Assembly: GCA_905221605.1 (NCBI GenBank)
Contig: CAJNDS010000123.1
Location: forward strand, 176,215-221,147
Source: Symbiodinium natans
Lineage: Eukaryota; Sar; Dinophyceae; Suessiales; Symbiodiniaceae
DNA length: 44,933 nt
Direction: 5' to 3'
Shown piece after piece: positions 19,317-29,088 of the stretch (position 1 is its first letter; each line of letters opens with the position of its first letter). Under the pieces are notes generated by a model that was given only the letters and a program-made list of their open reading frames with translations, was not told the DNA's origin and did no database searches. A program made the translations under genes and the position numbers.

Positions 19317-22300
19317 CTTCCCACCAAAGGGTCCATGCACCCATAGAGTATTTACTACAATTGAGGGTTTAGGGTTTAGGGTTTAGGTTTCAGGGTTCAG
19401 GGTATAGGGCTAGGGTTTAGGGTTTAGGGATTAGGGTTTGGGGTTTGGGGGTGTAGAGTATACACTTGGGCCTTCGGGGTTCCTGTGGAGCAGCTTGAGG
19501 GCCCCAGTTTATACTCTGTAGGCACATGGACCCGAGAGGCTTGGCCAGTGCCGGAATTAGCCCCCCGCCCCCCAATTTTTGCAAGGCCTCGCCACAGAGG
19601 ATTACGGGTTTAGGGTTTAGGGTGTAGGGTTTAGGCTCCCTAAACCCTAAACCCTAAACCCTAAACCCTAAGCCCTAAACCCCCAAACCTCAAACCCTAA
19701 TCCCTATAAGCCCCAAACCCCAAGCCCATGTTGTAGATCGCCTCTTCTTCCCGTCGAAGGTGGGAAGCTGAGCTGCTGGTGTGAACCCCAAACTGGTCAA
19801 CGCACAACTCCGTCCTCCCCTTAGAACCCAAACGAAAACATGTTACTGTTAATCTTCCCTTGAGAACCATAATATATATATATAAAAAAAACATGTTACT
19901 GTGAATGTTCCCTTGGGTTGTAAATTCATAAAATTATAAAAATCCTAAGGGGTCTTTAGAACTAGGCTGTTTCGCTGACATACCGGGAAAGAGCGGGGAA
20001 TTAAAAAGATATGGGGTTTGTTCTACAAAACGTTTATAGGAATGCGCCATTGGATAAGAGTCCCTTTACAAAAAAAGCATGCCAATGCCTTGCGAACCTG
20101 TCGCATCGAAGATCGATTGAACGGGTCGACTCCCGTCGAGCTCCCGCCCAACCTCCCAACCTCCCATCTCCCAGCTACCCACCTCCGGGTCGATTCGATC
20201 ATGAAAAGGGAACGCTTGGGAAAGCCCTGCGCTCAACTACTAGTTGCTTCAGAACCCCCCCCCCCCCCCCCCAAAAAAAAAACAACAAAAAACAGATTCT
20301 TCCTTACAAGGGAAATATAGGGATTACAATATTGTGTTTTATGTGTGGGTTCTCAAGCAAAACTCCCGAAATTCAAGCCTCCCCCCCTCCCCCCCCTCCC
20401 CCCCCTGCCCCCCCAAACCCTAAACCCTCAACCCCCCGCCCATCTAAAGCCATCATCTCACACACGGGTCCTCTTTAGTGGTGGGTCCCATGGTCCGACA
20501 AAAGTCGTCATGCGCTGCGGGGTTTCGTTAGGTTTTAGGGTTTAGGGTGTTTAAATGTTTAAACCGGACTCATGAAGTCCATGACCGGGATACCGAACCC
20601 TATGACGCAGCCTCAAGCTCGGAACGAGAGCAAAACATTCACATGGTCAGTTCTGGGTTACTATTCTTCTAGGGCGGCCCCTAATATTCAGGGAAAGGGA
20701 CCACGGAACCATGATTTAGAGAAGTCGTCATTCGAATTAAACCAGCAGCACTCCTCTACCGAAGCCCAGTAAGCCCTAAAGGGAACAAGTTCAAAACCAG
20801 ATTTCACACCCTAAACCCCAAACCCTAAACCCTAAATCCAAGGAAATCAAGGAGGGAGCCTTATAAAGTACCTTAGGGGTTGTTTGTATTCAGGGGGCTA
20901 CTTCGGTATATAGGGACTATATAAGGTGTATATATATATATATATATATAGGGGTTATATAGGGGATTCAGGGTCCCTTCTAGGGGTCCCTCCTTATACC
21001 CCTTAACCAAACCGAACCTATCCCTGGCGACACGACCAGATGGCGGTTTACGACAATAGGGGACCCCCAAAATAGACCCCAAATAGTAGGATCCCCTTAT
21101 AAATTTCCGAAAGGACGCCAAGAAGGTACCCGTAACTTCGGAAACCCCCAGGCCTGCAGGACTTCCTTTCGTGAGCTGCCTCGGTCGCGTGGCGACGCTC
21201 AGGGCTTTTGGGTGTTAGGGCTCAGCGCTGAAGTGTTGTGTTTATGGGGTTTGGGTTTCGGGGCTCTAGAGTTACAGGGCGTTTTGAGGCTTGGTGACGG
21301 TTGTGAGGTTTTCCGGTGTTTTGGGCTCAGTAAAGTTTTTGGGTGTAGGGTTTTGGTTCTAGGTGGTGGAATACTTGGGTTTGGGGTTTAGAAGGTGTCA
21401 GGCTCACAGTTTAAGGGTTTAAGATTCTCAAGGGGCGTCGGGTCAAGGGCATGACGTTTCCCTGTACCCTTTAACACTAAATCATCTAGCCTGCGAAGCT
21501 CCAAACACCCCCGCGAAAGCCCTCAATCAGCAGAGAAAAATGGATGACCCTAAACCCTAAACCGTTTAAACCCTGAACCCTAAACCCTAAACCCTAAATA
21601 GACTCGAAACCTCAATGACAAAGCAGCCTGAGGTCTCCGCGCATGCCGAGAAAGCCTCTCTGTGACTCCTCGATCTCGAAGCACCTGCGCGGGTGGGTTT
21701 AGGGTTTAGGGTTTAGGGCTTGGGGTTTAGGGTTTAGGGTTTAGGGTGGCTTTAGAGTTAAAGGGCTGGCAGTGTGATTTGAGTTGTTCGGGTTGAGGTT
21801 TTACGGCTTCGAGATTCTCTTTAAGAACAATGTGAAACCTGCGCCCTACGGCCCTAAAGCCCGAAACCCTTCGCATGCCAGCACCTGGTCGTATTGAGCG
21901 AAATGCTGTTTTGGGGGGGCGAAAGAATAATCGCCGGCAGCAGCCAGGGGTTAGGGGTTACAGTAGGGTTCACGGTGTTATGTGTGTGTGTTTAGGGCTT
22001 AGGGTTTGGGATTTGGGGTTTGGGGTTTAGGGTGTCTACTCGTTTCGGGTGTGAGGTTACCTTCGCGGTTTAGACTTTCAACTCAAGGTTCAAATGGTTT
22101 AACCCTAAACCTTAAACCCTAGCCCTAAACCCTAAACACTAACCTTAAACCCTGAACCCTCAAAAGAGCAAGGTGCCGGCAGGCTGCTGTCAGGCCGCCC
22201 TCTCAAGTTTGAAACAGAGGGTTTGGGGCTTAGGGCCTGATGGGAGAGCTTAGGGTTTAGGGATTCGTGGTTTAGGGTTTAGGGTTTAGGGAGTAGGAAT

Positions 22301-24286
22301 CAGTGTTTAGGGCACAAGGCCAGGGAGTTGTGGGCGTTGAGGGTCCTTGTTTGGACAGATTCTTGTAAAGAGCATTAGCATGAATTCTGAAGGGCAGTAC
22401 ATCAACAAGCTCAGCCCCTAGGCCCACAGCTAGGGTTTACTTGAAGGTTCATGCGTACTGACTAGTAGGGTTAGAAGTACCCTAAATGAGGCTATAGCCA
22501 GTTAAAACAAAAGTTACCTTGCTGTGAACACACGAATAAATACCCATAAACCTCCAAGTAGCCCTAAACCCTAAACCCTTAATCCCAAACCCCAAACCCT
22601 TGACCCCGCGTAGAACTCCCCATGACCCTCCAAGTAAGGCTCACATGACAGTTGGGCACTGCGACCTAGGTTGGCCCTTCCAAACCCTCTGAAAGTATTC
22701 CTAGATATGGCCTCTTGGACTTTGGCCGCTGGGCAGAGCCGACCCAGGGACGGATTTAGGGTTTAGGGCTCCACTCGCAAAAATCGCAGCATTTTGGCTC
22801 CAGCCCGGTGAAAGCTGTCGCCCGGCGATGTCGCCGCGCCTCCAGCAACAAAGGCACTCCACAAAACGGAGTTCGGGCTCGGGGTTTCGAGATACGGTTT
22901 AGGGGTCACTGTTTATAGAGTTTAGGGTTCAGAAGGTCCTTGGGTACTTGTATAGGGGGCTACAAGCGCCACTGAATAAGCTTGTAACAAATGAGACTTG
23001 TACTCACGCTGCGCAGAACACTACTTCTACAGTAGCATCGCGACCTCTAGCTTTGCTGCATTCAAAGAAGGCACAGTCGCTCGTCATGTCCAAAGGCAAT
23101 TGATAGGTTTCAGTTTGGAGCTTGGGGTTTATGATTTTAAATGGTTTCAGGGCGAAGGTTTTTGGGCTTATCTACACGCCGAACTCGACACGCAGGAAAA
23201 GTACTTTGCAGAAGCAGCCCTCAACCCTGAACCCTGCTGTGAGGGCGCCTCCTGTAGACCATGACTGCGATCGTTTGGAGTTTAGTGAGCGAAACTGGCA
23301 GGAGAACAGCTGCTAGGAGCAAGCACATGGCACACGCTGGGCCCCCATGCACTGCCCTCACACCCACCTCGGCAGAGCATGCCCTGGCCATCCAGGATCT
23401 TCCTCCATGTCTCCCAGGCCTCTTATCGGGCTTTGTGTTGGCGTGGAGCGGGGGTTTAGGGTGGGTCGCGAGTCCCTTCGCCCAATCTAAATTACAGAGC
23501 GAGAATGCAAAGCCCTAAACCCTAACCCTAAACCCTAGATTCTAAACCCTAAGGCCCTAAACCCTAAACCCAAGCTCAGCGTCCCTCAGCCTTCCCTGGA
23601 CCCCCAAGTGTAAAACTGGTACCCCAAACGGGAACTATAACTACAGTTCTAGGTACATCTCCTTATAAACCCGAAACCCTAAACCCTAGTCCTACCCCCT
23701 ACAGGAATTCTCCGAAAACTTGGGGCCTCATAAGGCCTCACACGCCTAAAGCACGGACTGGTTTCGGCGGCGCCCATTGCACGCTGTTGGGTCTTCCGGA
23801 GGTCGATTGTTCGAGCCCCGGCCATGCAGGTTAAACGTGCTCAAATGGCCGGAATGACGGAGGTTTAGGGTTTAGGGTTTAGGGTTTAGGGCTTAGGATT
23901 TTGAGGTTTAGGGTACCCTTTTTGGGGGTTCCTACGATGAAGAGTGCACTTGGCGTCGGGGTTCGAGCTGGGGGCTTTGGGGCGCAGAGTTTCAGGCGTG
24001 CTTGGTAATGAACCCAATAGCCTCCAGCTGGAAATGCGGCTCGAAAAACTGCCACCGAAGTATACAGATGCCCGGAATGTGATTGATGGTGCTTCAGTGG
24101 CTAAGGTACGTGTTCTCAGGAACCTGAACAACTTCTGATAATGAGGCAGTTGGGTGACTTTGATTGGCGGCTCGCGGCTGTTTATTGAAGTTCCGGCCGT
24201 GTGAGGGAAAGCTAAGCTGCGTCAGGGACCAGATGCCAGCAAACGCTTTGCGAGAGAGCCCGGCTTTAACAAAGTCTTCACAGCCC
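19248..24286 (-). CDS. Unidentified minus-strand gene, exon islands only (EH- and PH-like pieces)
   Basis: Several minus-strand islands between telomere-repeat blocks read as clean peptide with plausible AG| acceptors and GC/GT donors (separate entries at 24218, 23368, 23008, 22775, 22346, 21628 and 19248). One resembles the GL...L..IW.L core of an EH domain (protein-protein modules of endocytic proteins); two resemble the 'cFei..sqR' strand and 'Wv.aL..a' helix that end a PH domain. I could not join all islands in phase, so exons are missing or some islands are not exons, and more than one gene may be present. Further weak islands lie at about 25.3, 25.55, 27.75 and 28.5 kb. Function unknown; the grouping into one gene is inference. 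Confidence 0.4.
20244..20360. mobile_element. Palindromic element, family 3 (CTTAAGAACCCCCCC type)
   Basis: Starts TTGCTTCAGAACCCC with long C and A tracts and ends GGGTTCTCAAGCAA, an inverted match. Similar ends at 29884-30020, 40333-40466 and 41732-41830. Confidence 0.7.
21628..21684 (-). CDS. Candidate exon, PH-like strand
   Basis: 57 nt, acceptor GCGCAG|GTGC, donor CTCAG|GCTGC. Reads CFEIEESQRGFLGMRGDL. 'cF.i..s.R.~.l' resembles strands 5-6 of a PH domain; inference only. Confidence 0.45.
22346..22409 (-). CDS. Candidate exon, unidentified
   Basis: 64 nt, acceptor GCTGAG|CTTG, donor perhaps GA (CAAG|GACC). Reads LVDVLPFRIHANALYKNLSK then Q. Good amino-acid mixture, no family recognised. 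Confidence 0.45.
22437..22561. mobile_element. Palindromic element, family 1
   Basis: TTACTTGAAGGTTCATGCGT and inverted ATACCCATAAACCTCCAAGT arms. Confidence 0.75.
22775..22839 (-). CDS. Candidate exon, unidentified
   Basis: 65 nt, acceptor CTGGAG|GCGC, donor GCGA|GTGGAG. All three frames are open; the frame reading GDSFHRAGAKMLRFLR looks most protein-like. Confidence 0.35.
23008..23055 (-). CDS. Candidate exon, unidentified
   Basis: 48 nt, acceptor ATGCAG|CAAAG, textbook donor CAGC|GTGAGT. Reads KARGRDATVEVVFCA. A plus-strand open frame overlaps it (22998-23264) but lacks recognisable content. Confidence 0.4.
23368..23419 (-). CDS. Candidate exon, unidentified
   Basis: 52 nt, acceptor TAAGAG|GCCT, donor CGAG|GTGGGTG. 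Reads AWETWRKILDGQGMLCR. Could be the first strands of a PH-like fold, but this is weak. Confidence 0.45.
24014..24102 (+). CDS. Coding-like segment on the plus strand, possible exon or gene fragment
   Basis: Open plus-strand stretch reading LQLEMRLEKLPPKYTDARNV then IDGASVAK, preceded by AATAG and followed by a good GT donor (AAG|GTACGTG). Residue use is charged and helix-like, better than the opposite strand. It would be the only plus-strand gene piece, so it may be an inserted fragment. Family not recognised. Confidence 0.3.
24218..24286 (-). CDS. Candidate exon, EH-domain-like
   Basis: 69 nt, acceptor CTTCAG|GGGC, donor CGCA|GCTTAG. Reads GCEDFVKAGLSRKAFAGIWS then LT. 'F.kagL....l..IW.L' resembles the first helix and turn of an EH domain; the calcium-loop part that should follow was not found. 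Confidence 0.5.
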
Positions 24287-25157
24287 CTGAAGCTAAACCA
24301 AATGTCCAATCTTTAAGCCTTTCAAGAATTTATAACATCAAAAAACAAGAAACACCCAAACACTGACCCGCAAACCCTAAACCCCAAACCCAAGCGAATG
24401 GGGGTATCATGACAGAGAGAAGGGGGGGGGGGGAAACTTGTTATTTGACTTGAAAAGGCCAACTGAGGCAACAGGGTTTAGCGGTTAGGGGCTTAGGATT
24501 TAATAGGAGTACCCGTTCGCTACGTAGGAGAACTCCAGTCATGATTAGGGCACTTAGAACTACCCATGAGCCTCCAAGTAACTCTTCGCGGTCGAGGGTC
24601 CAGCATCCCCTTCTAAACCCCAAACCCTAAACTCTAAACTCTCAGCCCTCCCGTGAATCCTAAACTCTCTTGGGTGCTTGAACGTTCATGGGTAGTTACA
24701 AAGTAGTTTTCGTGGCTGACTTCTGAACACCTCCTTAAAGTTTAACGTTGAGCCTCCTTATTGTAGTTTCTACAAAAACCCGAAAGGTTGAAGTCCTAAG
24801 AGCCAGCCAGAAGAAAGCCAAGCTTTCTAAGTGCCCTACATAAATCCTACTTTAACCCTACTTACGCGCACCAATGAACCACCAAGTAGCAAGCCATCCT
24901 GCACATTACTGGCTGAGTTCTCTAGGGCAGGGATAAAGGCCACCCTTCGGGTTTTCAGGAGGGGGGGAGGGGAGGAGGGGTGGGTGGGTGGGGGGTTGTA
25001 GTACCCAAAATCTAAAAAAAGCTACATGGTTCCTTGGATATGGTCCCCTGCCTTTCTTCAAGGGTTCTGAAGTATGGGCCTTTGGGCTTCGTAGGAACGC
25101 GAAAGGTTAAACCCAAACCCAAACCTAAACCCTAAACCCTAAACCCTAAACCCCAAG

Positions 25158-25265
25158 CGCTAAGCCCATAGCCCTAAACCCTAAACCCTAAACCCTAAAC
25201 CCTAAACCCTAAACCCTAAACCCTAAACCCTAAACCCTAAACCCTAAACCCTAAACCCTAAACCC
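25158..25265 (-). repeat. Telomere-type array (CCCTAAA)
   Basis: About 13 perfect units after a few variants; a second array follows at 25372-25472 with an 80-bp island between. Confidence 0.95.
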
Positions 25266-26638
25266 TCCTCCTAAGACACAAGGGGGCCGAAGCAGCTCTC
25301 TCGCTTGCAAGAGGAAGAGTCGCCCGATCCCCTGAGGCGTCGCCAAACAGACTCCCACAAGAAGCCCCCAAACCCTAAACCCTAAACCCTAAACCCTAAA
25401 CCCTAAGCCCTAAACCCTAAACCCTAAACCCTAAACCCTAGACCCTAAATTAAACCCTAAACCCTAAACCCTCAACCTCAAGTGTGTGTAGTGTACCGAA
25501 CTCTTCCGACCACGCAGAGGTGATGAGCTTGGGCTGGGGAGACGCTGAATGCTTCTGCAACCTACCACGACCCTACAAGGACAAGAAGGGGGCATGGGTG
25601 TTTAGGGTTTAGGGTTTAGGGTTAGGGCTATATGGTCGTTTCCGTCGTTCGGGGTACAACCTTGGGGTCCCTACTATGGGCGGAACCCTACTGTTTGGGG
25701 TCTAGATTAGGGGCCCTTGTTTCTCCATAAACCCTCATTTGGGGTAAAACAATATAGTAAGATGATATCAACCGTAAGTCAGATATAACAACAGAACAGC
25801 GTAATGCAAGAATCAAGAACTACTATAATCAGGGCGTAGGGCTTGGGTGTTTTGGCTCCTTCACTACGCGAACAGCAGTCCATGGTCGATCCACCTAAGT
25901 TGGAAAGCGTGAAGCTTAACCCAATTCAGGGCCAGGATATTCCCACCTATTTCAAGGGAGGGGTGCCTCCATCTAGAATGTGGGGGTTCCAAAATTGAGG
26001 TTAGCTTCTTGGGGTCCTTATCATCGGGGAATCCTACTATCTGGGGTTCTATTTTTGGGGTCCCCTACTTTCGTAAAGCCCCGTGGGTATCTTCGGGAAT
26101 TCGGAATCTTTACCGCATCTTAAGATCGGCGACTAGTCAAGCTCCTGCCTGATGCCCCACGAAGATGGTCCAGGATGATCAAAACCAACGCCAGACTCAT
26201 GATATGTGGTAGGGCTTGTTGTTACTAGAATTTCTGAAAGAACACCCCAAGTATACAGGAGACATGCACACACTCCTCAAACAGTAAAAAAAACCTAGAC
26301 TCACTGGAATAAAAAATGCTGTGGGCAGTTTCAGTGAGGAATCCCCGCCCTTCAAGGACCCCACGATACAGGGAGCCCCGAGGTGTTGATAGAAAACGTA
26401 GCGATCTAGAGTTCAGGCATTTAGGGTTTAAGGAACCCTAAACCCTAAACCCTAAACCCTAAACCCTAAACCCTATACCAGTTTTGGGGGGCTTTGAGGC
26501 GCTGGCCCCTGACCCGATCTTGTTCGGGCGCAGTTGTGGGAGACTTCTATACAAGGAGGGGCCTCTGTAGAGAAAGGTGCTTCTGAGGACCCGAAGGGTT
26601 TAGGGTTTAGGGTTTAGGGTTTAGGGTTTAGGGTTACT

Positions 26639-26761
26639 ACAGGGTGGGGCCCCCTAGTTATAAGTAGAGTTATAAGGGCCCTAAGTTGGGTTATAAGGAC
26701 CCTAAGTTAGGTTATAAGTCCCTTAACTACAGTTAGTATAGTAAGGGGGCCCCACCCTGTA
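26639..26761. mobile_element. Palindromic element, family 2, copy 2 (123 bp)
   Basis: Matches 9149-9271 with, by eye, two substitutions in 123 bp (CTAGTT for CTAGCT; AAGTT for AAATT), including both ends. Confidence 0.9.
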
Positions 26762-28542
26762 GGGATGTAAGCAGTACATCTTTGGCTACGAGTCTGGAGG
26801 TTCATGGGTACGGCAAACCCCAAAAAGTTGGGAACCTGTTTAAGGACAAACAGTGCTGGGATTCCCTATACTGTACTCTTAGGGGTTGAGGCCATTGAGT
26901 CTCCAACTTTTTGGCTTCTACTATAGTTCTAAGCAGGGTCGATAAGTACCCTACATAAGGTTATCAACAAGTAGAACCTTAGATCCCCTACTTCAACCGT
27001 ATTTTTACAACTACCCATGACTCCTAAACCCTAAAACCCTAAGCCCTAAACCCTAAGCCCTAAACCCGTAACGGTAGAGCAAGAAGTGGGGCCCCTCCAC
27101 GTGGCTGCTGCCAGGCATTCAAGGCCCACTCGGGTGTTTCCGAATTTAGGGGTACCTTCTTGGGGTCCTTCTTAGAAGGGAAGGTCTAGGGTTTAGGGTT
27201 TTAGGGGTTAGGGTTTAGGAATCTCACTATTTGGGGCTCCATATATTAGGGGTCCCTTATTTTCGGAAACCCCCCACACTTTGCGCAATGACTACTAAAC
27301 TTCCAGTGGCTGGACACTGCGGTGATTTAGGGTTGCGGCTTCAGGGTTAAAGTTCGAAAAGCCTAAGCGACCCAAGCTCTAGATTGAGAGTACGAACCCC
27401 CAAAGGCTCAGTTTAGGGTTTAGGGTTTAGGGTTTAGGGTTTATGTAGGGTTTAGGGTTTAGGGTTTAGGGTTTAGGGTTTAGGGTTTAGGGCTTGGCCA
27501 ACCGAAACCCCATAGACCCTAAACCCTAGGGCCGACGCTCTCCTAGGGCTTCTGCCCCACGATGGGAGCTGCAGGAGTTCGGTTTCTTAAACCCTGCCTA
27601 CAGTAGGTAACCTGTAAAGAAGGGACATGTCCCTAAACCCTAAACCCTAAACCCTGAAGCCTAAACCCTAAACTCTAAACCCTAAACCCTAAACCCTAAA
27701 CCCTAAACCCTGGGACAGGTACATCAATGATTGGTTCGCTTCCCGCCTCACAGGGTATTTGGGCAACTTACCCTCAACCCCAAGCACCCCTAAACCCTAA
27801 ACCACCTTAACCCTAGAAAGGGGAATCTTCTGAGGGTTCTTGAATTCGAGTCACTTTTGGAGGGTTCGGGGGTATGGGGATTTGGGGATTTAGGGCTTGG
27901 GGTTTGGGCTTTAGTTTTGGTTACTGGCCCCCTAGGAGACCATGGTTTAGAACAAACCCTCGCATGCAACGAAGACTAGCTTGCGTACGCATGCAGACGG
28001 ATACAAATTTGATATGTACGTATACATATATATATACACACCGACAATACTAAAATGATACGAGTTTTTTTAAATATAATGGAATAGATACCGAGTACCA
28101 AGAGAATATAGCAGCAGAATGGCACAAACAATTAGTTTGTGTACATGCGCCTGTGTTAAAATGCACCTATACATGTCGTCCGCTTGCACGGCTGGTGGGT
28201 GGGGGCCAAGTGCCCACCAAGTAAGTCCGAAGCCACTGAAGGTACGTGAGCGCAAGCACTCTGGCTGCCGTGAAGCTACATTCATTGCGACTCTCTCCTA
28301 GCACTCTAGCCTAAAGCCTGCACCCTAAACCCTAAAACCCTAAACCTAAAAGCCTAAAACCTAAAACCCTAAACCACAACACCCTAACACCCTATAATCC
28401 TAAAACCCCTGAAACCCAAGACCCCTATACATAAAAACCTCAGCCGGGAGCAACAGGGATGATGTGTCATCAAGCCGGGGAGAGCGGAAGATGGGTTCAG
28501 GATGTAAGCACGAGGAACCATCCCCCCCTCCCAACCCCAGTA

Positions 28543-28622
28543 GGGTTTAGGGTTTAGGGTTTAGGGTTTAGGGTTTAGGGTTTAGGGTTTAGGGTTTAGG
28601 GTTTAGGGTTTAGGGTTTAGGG
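28543..28622 (+). repeat. Telomere-type array (TTTAGGG)
   Basis: About 11 perfect units. Just left of it (28519-28521, minus strand) an ATG opens MVPRAYILNPSSALPGL, a possible but unsupported start of the middle gene. Confidence 0.9.
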
Positions 28623-28838
28623 CTACTGCCACCCTCAGTACCTTCTATTGTGTTGGGGTGCTGATGTTGAATTATATGCCCTTTGGGGTTTCCTATGTTA
28701 CCCTGGACTAAACTCTAGGCCTACCCTAAGCTACGTATACGCAGAACCTAATGCAGGGCTCTGTGGGTGAATGTATGAGTTGAAACATCGACTGGGGCAC
28801 TTAGAACTGCTAAAATGTCTTCCAAATCAAACCTCTAT

Positions 28839-28950
28839 AGTTGGAGGTTCATGCGTAGTTGGAAGTAGGGTTGTAGGTACCTTAAGTAAGGTTCGAAGTA
28901 CAGTTACCCTACCCATAACCCTACTTATAGCTACCCATGAACCTCCAGTA
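28839..28950. mobile_element. Palindromic element, family 1
   Basis: AGTTGGAGGTTCATGCGTAG and inverted TATAGCTACCCATGAACCTC arms; 112 bp, downstream of the ABC gene stop. Confidence 0.8.
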
Positions 28951-29052
28951 GCCCTAAGCCCTAAACCCTAAACGCTAAACCCTAAGCCCTAAACCGACAA
29001 ACAAAATAATGTCACTGCATCCTGCGCAGCCAGAGTGCTGGGCGCACGCAAA

Positions 29053-29088
29053 TTACATCGGCAGCTCCCAGGACAGCTGTGTGGTCTG
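29053..29088 (-). CDS. ABC transporter terminal exon (tentative) with stop
   Basis: 36 nt after TGAAAAG|CAG; reads QTTQLSWELPM then TAA. Two more in-phase AG acceptors lie inside it, so the start is uncertain. It is the first phase-compatible island ending in a stop that I found after the GSHEL exon, 2.2 kb downstream, but it has no diagnostic motif; the true end could differ. Confidence 0.4.
   Translation of the reverse strand, partial: QTTQLSWELPM

Larger units (their letters stand above)
24880..28450. other. Repeat-rich stretch with only weak coding islands
   Basis: Telomere arrays at 25158-25265, 25372-25472, 26435-26475, 26597-26634 and 27415-27492; copies of a GGGGTTCCTACTATTTGGGG-type element near 25660, 25990 and 27150-27290. 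Possible minus-strand exons at 25.30 kb (GIGRLFLLQARELLR), 25.55 kb (KHSASPQPKLITSAWSEEFG) and 27.75 kb (AGSEPIIDVPVPG) could not be linked in phase. Confidence 0.5.

Noticed and set aside
20011-20478. 155-codon plus-strand open frame
   Set aside because: Runs through poly-C/poly-A tracts of a palindromic element and a CCCCCCT repeat; composition is Pro-rich by tract, with no family motif.
23760-23860. tRNA-like B box (GGTCGATTGTTCGAGCCCCG)
   Set aside because: The T-arm stem does not pair and no acceptor stem or D-arm can be drawn; possibly a decayed tRNA-derived repeat, not a gene.
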